DNA of 64,000 bases. Source: Candidula unifasciata. Lineage: Eukaryota > Mollusca > Gastropoda > Stylommatophora > Geomitridae. Of the stretch, positions 1 through 10,764 are shown piece after piece. Location of the stretch: NCBI GenBank assembly GCA_905116865.2, contig CAJHNH020003124.1, positions 62,001 to 126,000 of the forward strand, written 5' to 3'. The notes under the pieces were generated by a model. It was not told the origin of the DNA. It worked only from the letters and a program-made list of their open reading frames with translations, and ran no database searches. Position 1 is the first letter of the stretch. Every line of letters starts with the position of its first letter. The translations under genes and the position numbers were made by a program.

Positions 1-152
1 AGATGGCATTTTAGAGTGTTTGAATTGTTAACCTAATGAGGAAAAGGGAACTTGGTTGGAAATGAACTTGTCGAAAATGATTCACTACAGAGGTCTAGAA
101 TCACAATGTTCAGTGAAATGTTCACACCTGATTGATTGAAAATGTAAAACAT

Positions 153-171
153 TTTTTTGGGTGGGGGAGAA
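153..171 (+). promoter_or_regulatory. Candidate polypurine tract of an LTR retrotransposon
   Basis: A G-rich purine stretch (core GGGTGGGGGAGAA) ends directly before the TG that begins the candidate LTR at 172. In LTR retrotransposons this is where plus-strand synthesis is primed, just 5' of the 3' LTR. The position and base content are seen; the function is inferred. Confidence 0.4.
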
Positions 172-857
172 TGTAGTGAGTCATTTTCTCCCCATTAAGT
201 TATGCCCGATAGATGACGTCAGTATTAAATGTAAGGCGAATGTTTGACTGACTGAGATAACACGAGATTTATTTCTTGAGTTTCATGAGAGACATCTGAA
301 AGTCAGGTTTTATGTGAAACATGATTGTTCACGTGAAACCATGAAGGTTGACTGGCATGAGTCGTGTGAAATGCGAGGTATCACGAGCTAGACACGACAA
401 TTCGTGAGAATGAAATTATCCAGAATATTCGAGAACAGGACAGATCAGAGGGCTATATAATAGCGAAGAAAAGGTTTGTGAGGCAGTCTCGTTTAGGCCA
501 AGGGAAAGGTGTACGTGTGGAAAGTTCGAAAGAATGTTGACGTCTGAATAGCGTGATTTTCCAATGCCTACCTGGCATAAAATAGCGGCTGACGGAAACG
601 GTGGCCAGCTGTGAATGACTGTCGTTCTGGATGGAGGGAGCTACTGTGTTTTCTTTGAATTGTGTGTGTATTCGACGATGTTACAAAGGTATGATTGACT
701 GTTTAGAGCATTGATGAGTGATATTGTTGTATATAGACATTTACTGACTGCAACAACAGCGAGTGAAAATAAACAGTACGTGTAACTTCTGAACGTCTGC
801 CAGCGTCCATGTTTTCTCGTTCTTGTCAGTCGGTGAATGGAGAGATGCAGTGACTCA
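172..857 (+). mobile_element. Candidate 3' or solo LTR (about 686 bp) of a Gypsy-like retrotransposon
   Basis: The stretch starts with TGTAGTGAGTCA and can end at ...GTGACTCA (851-857), so it has TG...CA ends with a short inverted match. Inside are a TATA-like box (CTATATAATA, about 453) and, some 300 bp further on, an AATAAA signal (768-773), in the order expected for U3-R-U5. A purine tract lies immediately upstream. No second LTR, primer-binding site or coding remnant is visible in the window, so it is either the 3' end of an element that starts outside the window or a solo LTR. The exact 3' boundary is uncertain. Confidence 0.45.
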
Positions 858-1642
858 TTCGAGCCAGAAATTAATAACGATGAAGATCACTGCACACACA
901 CACACAGAAACACACACACAACAAAAAATAACGCATTGCCTTTAAATATAAGTGCTTACTTGACGAGGCTAACAGTTACTATTGTACAGACCACATTCTA
1001 CACTTAAAATTTTTAGCCAAAATGTAATCACAACCTTACTTATCTGCTGCACCTTCACGAGTGTGGGAGTATTTGTTAAAGACTAAGAGTCTTTTGGAAT
1101 GGACTATATAAGAAAGTGACAGAGTAAGGTAAAGGTAATAGCAACAGCAGCAGTAGCAGTAGTGGTAGTGGGAAAAGAGAGCAAGATCCAGAATGTCTTA
1201 AGACCAAGGGTATGGTAATGAAGATGATCACATTCAGTCTTACCTGTATGGATCTTTAAGCTCTTCAATGACGAACTTAAGATAATTCTTGTGAAAGAAG
1301 GAGAGGGTGTTGTGGTCATTGAAGGAGAAAAGAAGCATTGGAGGATATCGTGTTTTGGGGAAAGACCAGCTGCAGAGGTGACCTAGCTAAACAGACAGAA
1401 ATCATGCCCCATGGCCTAAGACGATGGTAAAGAAATAATATCATCAGGAGAAATGATTAATAACGGCCAGGACCGTTGCCTTTTCAAAGCCTCTAGAGCC
1501 CACACCATCTGCCTCCACGCACCTGGTAATTGTGACATGTTTTCATTATTCTTGTACAGTCTTGAAAGGCTTGCCCCTCCCCCCCCCCCACCCACCCACT
1601 TCAGCCACAGTGCAGGTTTGTTCTCATTTTAAACAATCAGCC

Positions 1643-1857
1643 GCCCGGCTCTCTAGCGTAGTTTGCTAAACCGGATTGCGCGGTGACCGAGTGATGAACT
1701 CCTTGTGGTCCGGGTTTACTCCCAGGGGTAGGCAGAAAAGCCACATTTTCTCCCAGAATTACGGTATTTACAATGGAATCAAGGCCGAAAGGTTGCGATA
1801 TCCATAATACCGAGCCTAAGGGTTAACAACTCATGGCTTCTGGATACTAAAACAAAC
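1643..1857 (+). mobile_element. tRNA-derived SINE, family A, copy 1, with 12-bp TSD
   Basis: About 215 bp with a tRNA-like head (B-box-like GTGGTCCGGGTTTACTCCC) and an (AAAC)n tail. It is flanked by the perfect direct repeat AAACAATCAGCC at 1631-1642 and 1858-1869. Two other copies lie at 47443-47656 and 60023-60245, each with its own TSD. This is the signature of LINE-driven retroposition. Confidence 0.85.
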
Positions 1858-2292
1858 AAACAATCAGCCACAAACAAAAACGAATTGATAAACTTATATT
1901 TATGTAAACATTTACAAATATTGTTTAACCATCCCGATGTCTGTTGGTTTCAAAATATGTTGCACCACGTATTCAGTACATTTTATTGCCTGATATAGGT
2001 CCTGGCCTATAGTCGCATCTAAGGCGATTGTTAACAAGTTCACGTTACAACTGCTTTCTATTTGCATTTTCTGTCTACTTTTGAACGTGTGTGATGATAA
2101 ATTAAGCTTTTGCACCTCAGGCTCTACTCCAGACAGTGTCAATTTCACCAAAACAACAGCCGCTGCAACAACAACAGCAACACAACAGTTGCAACATGAA
2201 ACAAATATATGGTATCGGATTCCAATATCCCTTTCCGAAACAGCGCCATTGATACTGCCTTGGCCCATAAATCTGCGTTAAACAATTGTCAT

Positions 2293-3357
2293 TTATATAT
2301 ATTGTTTGATCCACCTTGACACTTTATTATTGAAACAAATCATGTTCATGAACGTAGCCCTAAACTTTGAACTCATGCTAAAATATATAAAGATATTAAC
2401 GCTAGCGTTGATGGATTCCAGGTGAAATAATATTGAAAACACTGCGATTAGCATATTCTTCTGAACTCCGTCAACACGTAAATCGGAATCTAACAACATA
2501 TACACAAAAACAGCGGCTCCCGGGAAGTAACAAATAATGAATATGGTAGATATTAGTACCACCATTTTGACTACTTTATTATCTCTGTCAGCTACGACAG
2601 TTTTAGCATTGGCCATGGTAGCTTGTCGACGCCATTTTGATTTATTTCGTAAAGTTGAGACAAGAATTGCGGTGCATATTGCCACCGTGCAAAATGCCAG
2701 TGTGGGGACTGTGTTGTTTGTCATGAATGCCACCATTTCTATTTTATCTCTGTCCTCTAAAAAGGATATCCCAAATAAGGTCGTGTTATATGACGGGTCA
2801 AAGATCTTGGCTGGTCGAGCTGTGTAGAAGATTGGAGTGACGCTTGCCAGCATGAAAACGTATACAAATATAACATACAGTACTGTCCTCCTGGGAGTAA
2901 ACAAATTCTTGACTTTCAGGGGCGTAGTAACACAGAGACATCTCTCTAGCGTGATGTAAGCAGTTATCCAGGTGCTGATTCTAGTGAATAATACATGGCA
3001 CCAGGACGAAATATACATTACGTCATTGCCCACGTACGGGAGATTTAGCGCAAGGAAATCTGGCAAAAAAGAGATATTTGCATAAAGCAGTGTAATCAGG
3101 GAACCCAAGTCTGATGTGGCCAAGCCCAGGAGGCTTATGTTGACAGTGTCCCGCAGGCCCTGTTTACAAAAGATGATTATGTTCAGAATATTTGTAACTA
3201 CTCCAAGAATACACACAACCAGGGCAGGACCCCAAAAGTTTATTAAGAGAAAATAGTAGAGAACCTCGTCTGACAATAGTACCTGGCTTGTAGAAGTGTC
3301 CAACAGTTCTTTGTAAGTTGCGCTGTTGGTCAGTTTGGTCACATTTTTGCCTACCAT
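2293..3357 (-). CDS. Seven-transmembrane rhodopsin-class receptor, gastropod chemosensory/FMRFamide-receptor-like
   Basis: An intact single-exon ORF of 354 residues from a true ATG (3357-3355) to TAA. The N-terminus carries Asn-x-Thr/Ser glycosylation sites. TM1 is about residues 33-64 with the class A Asn (N56, VVTNILN); TM2 holds LATSDL (79-84). C120 lies before TM3, and the E/DRY motif at the end of TM3 is ERC (138-140) followed by LCVTTPLK. The third loop is short and basic, TM6 has the CYFPG motif, and TM7 ends NASVNIFIYFSMSSKFR in place of the usual NPxxY. ERC plus CVxxPLK and NxFIY are typical of the receptors expanded in gastropods, which include proposed chemosensory receptors and peptide receptors. 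It should act at the plasma membrane through G proteins; the ligand cannot be told from sequence. No intron is needed and nothing is broken. Confidence 0.85.
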   Translation of the reverse strand: MVGKNVTKLTNSATYKELLDTSTSQVLLSDEVLYYFLLINFWGPALVVCILGVVTNILNIIIFCKQGLRDTVNISLLGLATSDLGSLITLLYANISFLPDFLALNLPYVGNDVMYISSWCHVLFTRISTWITAYITLERCLCVTTPLKVKNLFTPRRTVLYVIFVYVFMLASVTPIFYTARPAKIFDPSYNTTLFGISFLEDRDKIEMVAFMTNNTVPTLAFCTVAICTAILVSTLRNKSKWRRQATMANAKTVVADRDNKVVKMVVLISTIFIICYFPGAAVFVYMLLDSDLRVDGVQKNMLIAVFSILFHLESINASVNIFIYFSMSSKFRATFMNMICFNNKVSRWIKQYI

Positions 3358-5150
3358 GTTGATGCAAAATGCAAAACACTTCGGTTTGGGAATTAATATG
3401 TTCTAATCATGTTTTGTTAGGCACATGCAATACACCAACACGTTTAACAGTTATTCTTGTGCATTGTTCTTCCTTTACCTATAATGTTTTTGGTTTTCCA
3501 ATAAAACCTTATTAACACGAATTCCAATCCACCGAAAATCGAATTCATGCTATCAAAATTTCGCTAACAGGGGACAAATAATATTAATCTCTGCCGGTAC
3601 CAACATTTCATGTTTTATGTTATCCGAGTGGTTTTCTTCAGCAAGTTCGTGATTTTTTTTTTTTTTTTAATTACTGTACTATGCAATTTTATGTTCAGTA
3701 GTGTACCACTATTATGTTAGCTGACCTGTTGTGCTTAACTGCGTTGTTGAAATCAACGTAAAGAGGTCAGCTGTCATATCGCAGCTGAATCCTTGCTGAA
3801 GAGTAGCTAATATATTTTATTCAAAATAGGTAGACAGGGAAATAGTTGTATCTACTCGTTGATACATTTTGGGTAATACCAGTAATTATGACAGGTAATT
3901 TATATATTGGATACCACCATATATCCATAATACTAGTTCGAATTGTACCCCTGTAATATATTGACCTCAAAAGTAAGACTACCAACGTTTGTTATGAAAA
4001 TACTACAATTTAAGTAAAATAACATGTACGGTTCCGCAAAGCATAGGGTGATTGTCATTTCGCTTCTAAGAAGAGAGTACACGAGATGCTTCAATCTGGC
4101 CATGACATCTTGCAGAGGTTTTACAGCCTGAGTGGTTAATTATCGTTTCTTGTGTTTCTTTCTTTGTTTTTAAAGGAGTGCAAGCAGAAATGTTACATCA
4201 ACAATGTCACGAATTCTAGCTGACTATACTCACAATTCCCTACGAAGACATGGATATATACTTATACGGCAATTATATGCATACGAATGTATCAGATAAT
4301 ACTACTTAAAGTAGTTTACAAAATTACAACTTGCGAGGACTGTAACTTCAGTATGACAGCCTAGGTTACTTGAATGTTTTCTTAAACATTATTTTACGGT
4401 TGAATAATTACACTGAGACTCAATACATATTTTAGATATTCAACTTCTCCTTTCGGTAACTGTTAATTATGTTTGTTCCTGATAAAAACTTCATAACAAA
4501 CCAATTTTTTCGGAGCTTATAATTATACACCCCCCCCCCCTCTCCCGCCTTTTCCATTTTCCCCAATCCAAGTTTCGTTCAGAAACAGACTGCAGGGCAA
4601 TTTAACAAAAAAAATTCTACTATTTGTTGTCTAAAAGGCTCAAGACTGTTCCTTTGGCTAATGTCTTTAAACAAAAATTAGTGTGACTAAGTAGATATTG
4701 AAATTTACCTGGTTCAGCATTGGAAATCGACTGCTGTCGGTCCTTTGGCTAAGATTGGAAGGCAGGATAGGCCACTTGACAGCAATTAAAACAAACTACA
4801 AGCAAACTAAACAAGACGGGCGATTCTTTTGGTCTGGCATTAGCTACAGGGCACTAGAGTCATTAGGATGCCAAGTCGACGGCTACGGAGAGAAGAGGGA
4901 AAAATTGTGATTGTACCAGGGTCCGTTGCTATACTTTATTTTCGAAACCAGAACGGGCACAAAGAAGAAACTCCACAGGGAAGCATGTACAGCAGGAGTC
5001 TACCAATCATCAGTAGAAGTGATCTCTCGTCGAAAAATGTTTCGGCCCACGAGCTCATAGACATTTTCAGAGAGTGGGCCCACCTGAGTTCATGAAGCTC
5101 AGGGTTGATCTGCTCCTGCTGCACGTATTACCAGACTAAGTTAAAACGGT
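3358..5150. other. Intergenic, no gene recognised
   Basis: AT-rich DNA upstream of the receptor start. Only short ORFs without recognisable motifs (for example 4698-5095) and homopolymer runs are visible. The receptor promoter presumably lies in the first few hundred bases, but no clear core element stands out. Confidence 0.5.
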
Positions 5151-5300
5151 TGTGGGTTCCAGGCTTCGTGGAAAAGGGGGAGGGGTGGTGGTGATGGGAG
5201 GAGGGATGTCATAAAAGGCAACAAATTAGGAGTTTGCTAAAATCAGATGTGTTTGGCCCCTAGGGTCAAGACAACCTGCTAGCGGCCTTTTTAAGGGTGA
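5150..5300 (+). repeat. Fragment of dispersed repeat family D
   Basis: Contains the family phrase 'gtgggttcc ... ataaaaggcaacaaattaggag', seen in fuller copies at 11500, 17335, 32550 and 55340. Confidence 0.4.
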
Positions 5301-5820
5301 ACACAGATGAAGAAGTCATTTTCTATAATTAAACCCACCGCTATTAACGCTGTGTCTAAACGTTGGCGTGGATGCCCGAATGGTTCTTTCTTGGGTTTGA
5401 AATCGTAGTGCGGCGAATTTTTGTTATTGAAATGGGTTTCCATGTCGAAATAGTCTATTATACAAATTACCCAAGATGCAAGGACCACCTTCATGTTGTT
5501 GGCAAAGCAGAGGTCCTTTTCTTTACACGCTTTTTTTTTTTTTTTTTTACAAAAGTCATCTCCCGAGAAGGAATAAATAAAACGACGAACCAAAATTACA
5601 AAAAAAACCTTGTAGGAAAGTAGAAATTACAGTCATCTCCCCAGAAGAAATAAATAAAACGAAAAACCAGAATTACAAAAGTCACTAGTAAGAAAGTGGA
5701 AATTACAGTCATCTCTTGAGAAGAAATAACTAAAAAGACAAACCAAAATAAAAGGTCCTTTTTCACGCCAAAGGAGCATCAGGCAGAAGTTGCTATACAT
5801 CACGTCCAGCTGTATCTTTT

Positions 5821-5824
5821 GTAT

Positions 5825-5915
<91 letters not shown>

Positions 5916-5916
5916 T
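5821..5916. repeat. (TTTA)n microsatellite
   Basis: About 24 uninterrupted copies of a four-base unit. Confidence 0.98.
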
Positions 5917-6204
5917 GTCTAAAGGTGGCCGTGCTATACATATATGGGTTGCTTATGTTTTTTTAAATTCACCCCAAATACAGGGAAACCTGGAGTTTTC
6001 GGGAAAGTCCAATGTTATAGGGGTTTATGGTTAGAATTAGTCAGTGTTCATTTTAAACCGTAACATCCCTATAATATTGGACCTTACGGAGAACTCCAGA
6101 ATTCCCCGTGTTTGTAGTGAATACAACAACAACAACAAGAACAACAACAACAAAAATATAGAACCACAAATGCCAATGGGTGGGGGAGGAAGTAAACATC
6201 ACAC

Positions 6205-6260
6205 CGGCCCTGTTTACTTCCCATGAGATTTCTTCGTACCCATTTTGGTCAGGGTTGACA
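6205..6260 (+). repeat. Short fragment of SINE family C
   Basis: Matches the conserved core 'tttacttcccatgag ... cgtacccattt' of the copies at 9225, 16585 and 45465. Confidence 0.5.
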
Positions 6261-7059
6261 TGTGAGCTGTTGTTGGAACATGTAACTAACTCAGGCCCAA
6301 CTCCGCCCAGCTACACACTAATGAGTGACTAAATCGGGTCAGGACACTGTGTTTGGACGTTCATTCAATGTATGTTAACCTTTAAGACGGGCACGTTTAT
6401 GTGGCAGGGGTGCTCAGCTCAGTTCTATTGATGCTTTTTTCGGAGACCACGCGTGAGAAAGAATGTGAATGGTGTAGTGTTGATAAAAACTGAACACCGT
6501 TTAACTCTGATATTCGTTATTAATTCGATCCTAATGGGGGGAAAAGTATTAGAAAAAAAAATGAATATCGAAACAAATTTTTTTTCATAGGAATTAACTA
6601 AAAAAATTTTTTTTTCATTCCCAGCAAATCCATTGCGCCATTCCATCTTTTACAAACAACACAGTTCGCTCAAAAATCGATCTCGGAAATTATTTCACAA
6701 ACATTTCAACGTTGAATGAGGGACGAATATTGACTTTTCGGATAAATATCAAACACAAATTTTTAGTTCACACATTCTTACACGTGTTGTTACATCCAAC
6801 CGCGCGTCTTCTGTTAACAATAATTCATAAATGGTCTTTAGAAAGTCTCCCTTTTCCATTATCTGTGTGTGTGTGTAGCTATCGCTTTTGTAACTGAAAA
6901 ATCCGCTCTTTTATTCTCTCGCTTATTATACAATATATAAAAAAGAAAAAAATATACTAAATGAACATTGTATATTCCTGTCGCATAAAGCACATAAAAC
7001 GTAACTACAGCTTCAATACTCAGTGTTTTCCCTAAAAAAAAAAAAGAACTAAACGACGC

Positions 7060-7150
7060 GTTAATGAAACAAATCAACGACCTTGAGAGCACCAGGCAAA
7101 AGACCTGACCACTTCGCCATGGAGGATTTCTTCCATCTCCTCCCTTTTTT
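7060..7150 (-). repeat. tRNA-Leu-like SINE head (family E) beside a tRNA-Met gene
   Basis: On the minus strand the phrase 'catggcgaagtggtcaggtc' resembles the A box of a tRNA-Leu-type SINE. Related sequence occurs at 9525-9735, 21955-22215 and 62205-62370. It begins about 25 bases downstream of the tRNA-Met gene on the same strand. Confidence 0.45.
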
Positions 7151-7158
7151 CCAATATA

Positions 7159-7168
7159 AAAAAAAAAC
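7159..7168 (-). terminator. Pol III oligo-T terminator of tRNA-Met copy 1
   Basis: A run of about ten T on the minus strand shortly after the tRNA 3' end. Confidence 0.7.
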
Positions 7169-7172
7169 GTGA

Positions 7173-7262
7173 TGCCCCGAGTGAGGATCGAACTCACGAC
7201 CTTCAGATGGCTCTATATGCGTGATTATGAGACTGACGCGCTACCTACTGCGCTATCGAGGC
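7173..7262 (-). tRNA. tRNA-Met (CAT), elongator type, with 17-nt intron
   Basis: The minus strand folds as a complete tRNA: acceptor GCCTCGA/TCGGGGC, D arm GCGC-AGTAGGTA-GCGC, anticodon loop CTCATAA with CAT, T arm GTGAG-TTCGATC-CTCAC, and discriminator A73. The sequence matches the animal elongator Met tRNA except for a 17-nt insertion at 7209-7225, exactly between positions 37 and 38, the standard nuclear tRNA intron site. Bases 1-37 are 7262-7226 and bases 38-73 are 7208-7173. No CCA is encoded, as expected. A run of ten T (minus strand) about 5 bases downstream can stop RNA polymerase III. The internal A and B boxes are intact. A second copy lies at 9770-9859. Confidence 0.95.
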
Positions 7263-8715
7263 AACTGTCTCAATTCTGTGGACAAGTAAATTTGAATAAT
7301 CAGCATAGGCTAAAAAAAAACCAGGCGCTCAGTTACATTGAGCTTAGCCCCATTAAGCGTTTGTCCAGCTGTAACCTACGACCCTTTCGGTACGTCTGAC
7401 TGTACAGTTTTTAAGAGTTCATTACCCACTACTTCGACCAGATCAGCGGCGTTGTTAGGGACACAACGATTGGACCCAGCTATGCTTGCCTTGTCGGAAC
7501 AGCAGAAGATTTTTCATTGTCTTTTTCCAGTTTCCACCCATTAAGCTTTCAAGTCTTCTAGCATTTCGCCGTCGTTCGCCCATTTTCCCTATCTTGCTGT
7601 CACTTTGAGTTCTAAAGGTTTTAGTACCTCAGTTCACCACATACAAACATCTGTTCCTCAAGCTTTTCTCCTTTGCATATCTTCTCATCTTTCTTCCTGC
7701 AAGGACTCTAGTCCTTTCTCCCAGCTCCTAAACCTCCGCAGATTGTGTCAGGATAACGATGACTTCCACCGAGGGCCATGAACAGGCTGGCCCTGCCTCT
7801 AGCACGATCAGCTCCGAACTTCCCTTTGTGCTTTACTTACATAGCCGTAGCCTCAAGGACGTTCTAATCAAGAGTCCATTACTTCACACATCTGAGGCTC
7901 ACTTAAGCAAGGTATCTTATCTTGCCTTAGGTCTGTGTGCAAGACTTGTCCTATATGGTTCGGGCGGATAGTTTGGATTTTCTTATTGCGTCCTTCCACA
8001 CAGTGAAGCCTTCTATTAGTAGTAGAATGCTTAACTGTGTATGTGTGGTATATGCAAATTACACTCCAGCTCGTGAATTAGTATTATACGAGCTGCAGTT
8101 TAACATGCATCATCACATAGAAAAGATGTGTTATGAAATATATCGGGGAAACAGGACTACGACTAGCTGACGGGTTCAGGCATGTTTTGGATGTGCAGAA
8201 CGGTGTCCTCAAATCAGTACACTTGTATTGCTATTATCAGGATCACGAATGAGCTATCGACATTCAGGTTACGGAAACCACCTTATACATTTCATGGGCG
8301 TCAAATCACCTACGGGACTTACTTTTCAAATCAGCTTTCTTTTAAAATCTTTGAGTTACGATCATTGGTCTACAGAAAATATTTTTTTTTTTCAGGTGGC
8401 CACACGTGTCATTTCATCCATTGTGCGGACATTCGTGTGATTCCTGTTGGACATACGTCAGCTAAGTGATTTTGTGTATTCTTGTTCACATTTTTAGTAT
8501 TCTAGATTTATGTAAAGTGCGATTAACTGCTCTCTGGCAACAACGTTTAGTTGTCGTTTGTGTTTGTAATAACGTGAAGCTGACTGGTTCTACATTTTAT
8601 ACTTTTCATTTGCTTGATACCTTTCCCATAAATTTTCTGTGTATAGACGTCACTGTTTTTTTTTTAAGCATTTGCGAATAAACTTCATACTATTTCAAAT
8701 ATTATACTTATTTTC
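7263..8715. other. Intergenic, no gene recognised
   Basis: Mixed-composition DNA with only short ORFs that lack known motifs or consistent splice signals. I see no repeat family shared with the rest of the window. Confidence 0.4.
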
Positions 8716-8721
8716 CGAGGA

Positions 8722-8870
8722 GGGGCTGACCGAGCAGTTACAACGTTAGGCTCTCATACGGTAGATCAGGGTTCGATCTCCTAATCTGCACAGTCCATGG
8801 CGACAGCACTAGCCAGGCGGCCCTAAATTCTCAGACTCAAGGCCACCCTGTCTACACAGTCTACAAAGTC
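8722..8870 (+). mobile_element. tRNA-derived SINE, family B
   Basis: The tRNA-like head 'ggctgaccgagcagttacaa ... ggttcgatctcc' has A- and B-box-like motifs. It is followed by the family body 'cacagtccatggcgacagca ... gcggccctaa'. Other copies lie at 42550-42720, 56815-57060 and 57640-57895. Confidence 0.75.
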
Positions 8871-9224
8871 GGGTGATTCAAGGCATGTGAAAGATCGTGT
8901 CACCGGTATCGCCTCCATCGTCATGCTGCTAGCCGTCATAGAGAAAGCACCACTGACTTCCTGGGCTGTTCTGACTGCAGAACGAGCATATATATTGAAG
9001 CCATAGATAGAAGGGTAAGGAAACGTCAATGTAATATTTGAAGACAATTACTTCAAAAGCTAAATTAACGATGATAATCAACGTTTGAACGATGGATCCA
9101 ATATATCAGCCACTTTAATAACATAACGTTAAAAAGGTTATCTACACGTAAATACTACTGTAATTGTTCAGTATCTGCCGTTTTTACAACCCAAAAGGAA
9201 TGACGAGGGTAGTAAGTAAAAGTA

Positions 9225-9410
9225 AAGGACCCTTTTCCATAGCCTTTCAGGCGTATTGGGTATATAGGGCTAGAATTGTATTTTATCGACCAAACGGCAC
9301 TTGGTGGGTGATGTGGTTAGCATCAGCCCACCGCCTTTACTTCCCATGACTGCACCAATCTAAGGCAACCTAGAAGCCAAAGTCTTTTTTTTTTAAATGT
9401 CCGGCCCCAT
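9225..9410 (+). mobile_element. SINE family C copy
   Basis: The body contains 'tatagggctagaattgtatt', 'gggtgatgtggttagcatca' and 'tttacttcccatgactg', shared with copies at 16585, 45465, 46575 (inverted), 48700, 56440 and 62465 (inverted). The tRNA-like head is best seen in the copy at 62465-62530. Confidence 0.75.
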
Positions 9411-9524
9411 GGTGCAAAGAATATCACAAATTGACAGAAAATTGAATAAGACCGAAGGGAAACAGACGAAGTAATGCACTGAATGGATAAAACACTTTAG
9501 ACACACAGGCAAATTAAAGTTGAC

Positions 9525-9735
9525 ATCGAGAGGCTCGATTTAATTGCATGAGGTTATCCCACACAGCCAGATCGCTCCACAGAATAACCAGTGGCCTGCA
9601 GAGAGCGTCCGATCACGCACAAACGCTGTAGCTTCAGCTTCGATCCCCAGTGTTCTCCGGGAAAAATACACTTGTGAACCGAACGAACCGCCGACGTTCA
9701 GGTGTTAGACCCCTTCGCCTCGGCGATCTCAACCC
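9525..9735 (-). mobile_element. SINE family E (tRNA-Leu-like) beside tRNA-Met copy 2
   Basis: On the minus strand it starts with 'gccgaggcgaaggggtctaa' and runs through 'ttcacaagtgtatttttcc'. Related sequence is at 16310-16400, 21955-22215 and 62205-62370. It follows the tRNA-Met gene by about 35 bases in the same orientation, as at 7060-7150. Confidence 0.5.
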
Positions 9736-9755
9736 TTCTCCTTTATTTTCAATTT

Positions 9756-9766
9756 AAAAAAAAAAA
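9756..9766 (-). terminator. Pol III oligo-T terminator of tRNA-Met copy 2
   Basis: Eleven T on the minus strand, four bases past the tRNA 3' end. Confidence 0.7.
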
Positions 9767-9769
9767 CTC

Positions 9770-9859
9770 TGCCCCGGGTGAGGATCGAACTCACGACCTT
9801 CAGATAGCTCTTCGAATGTGATTATGAGACTGACGCGCTACCTACTGCGCTACCGAGGC
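9770..9859 (-). tRNA. tRNA-Met (CAT), elongator type, with 17-nt intron (copy 2)
   Basis: A second complete cloverleaf on the minus strand: acceptor GCCTCGG/CCGGGGC (the last pair covaries with copy 1, A-T to G-C), identical D, anticodon and T arms, CAT anticodon, and A73. The intron is again 17 nt between positions 37 and 38 (9806-9822). It shares its first five bases (ATCAC) and the segment GAGC near its 3' end with copy 1 but differs in the middle. An oligo-T terminator follows (9756-9766, minus strand). The covariation and diverged intron argue for a genuine functional gene pair and not a recent copy. Confidence 0.95.
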
Positions 9860-10251
9860 TGCCACTTTGACTATGTTAATTCCAATTCCAATTCGTCGAA
9901 CAAAAATTCCAAATTTGATCCTTTTTCAGCCTCCCGGAGGCTTGCTATATCGAGGAAGGTTCCTTTGCTGTCTTATGTGATTTCCTGTTATTTGTGGTGT
10001 GTAGTCACACCTGATATTTATATAATAGCTGGCTTTGGCTATTCTGGTAAGACTGAGTTAAATACTCAACAAAGGCTCCTCAAAACATGTGCTCGTGTCA
10101 TTTTGGAGCACAACAACCAACAGTTTGTAGTCAGTAAGCTCCATCCTTACAACCCATTTGTTATCACTTGCAGATGTCATCTTCTTAAGCATTTGTTGGT
10201 AGATTTCATTGTTATTTTAGACATATTGGTACATTTGACCGACTGACTGAC

Positions 10252-10440
10252 TTTCTACTCCACTAGGACATCACACAAGCGATAAACACCCGATGGCACA
10301 AAGCGCCACCATGCGGATGAGGATCACCGTGGGGAGGTCCCAGAAACCGCGTTCAGACAATTGGCCATATTGATGGCCTGCCTATATTGCGGCCCCTGGC
10401 AAAAGCCAGAGTGGGGCTTCAAATAACAAAAAATTACATC
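10252..10440 (+). repeat. Dispersed repeat family F
   Basis: Shares 'ggacatcacacaagcgataa', 'catgcggatgaggatcac', 'agaaaccgcgttcag' and 'tatattgcggcccctggcaa' with copies at 39985-40165 and 48412-48590, and inverted at 43330-43505, 49125-49310 and 58965-59110. It is an interspersed element of about 180 bp; its class is not known to me. Confidence 0.8.
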
Positions 10441-10764
10441 ATAAGAAGTCCAAGTCCAAGTCCTTTTGAGAAAAAAAATAAAAGCTCGACCACGTTCTAT
10501 CATAAGAAGGATGTAAAGAATGTATCATTGGTACATTTATGTACCATTCAGCACACATTATGATTATTAATATTATTGTTTGCACAATTAAACAACGCTA
10601 AATCCCAGTTCAAATATTTTATTTGTACTTTGCCATTCTGCACGTCAATATAATGATTATTATTGAAATCAGGGCTTTCTTCTGGCGGTAGGCAACTATG
10701 CGTAGTACCGTCAACCATTTATGCATATTTTTTTCAGCAATACTAATGTAAACACTTTATGATT

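Noticed and set aside
2537..2827. Plus-strand ORF of 96 codons across the receptor
   Set aside because: It is antisense to the intact receptor and has no motif of its own.
5291..5623. Overlapping ORFs around a poly-T tract
   Set aside because: Low complexity (poly-Lys/poly-Phe) and no homology-like pattern.
7169..7399. Plus-strand ORF beginning at 7169
   Set aside because: It runs across the tRNA-Met gene in antisense; the tRNA explains the sequence.
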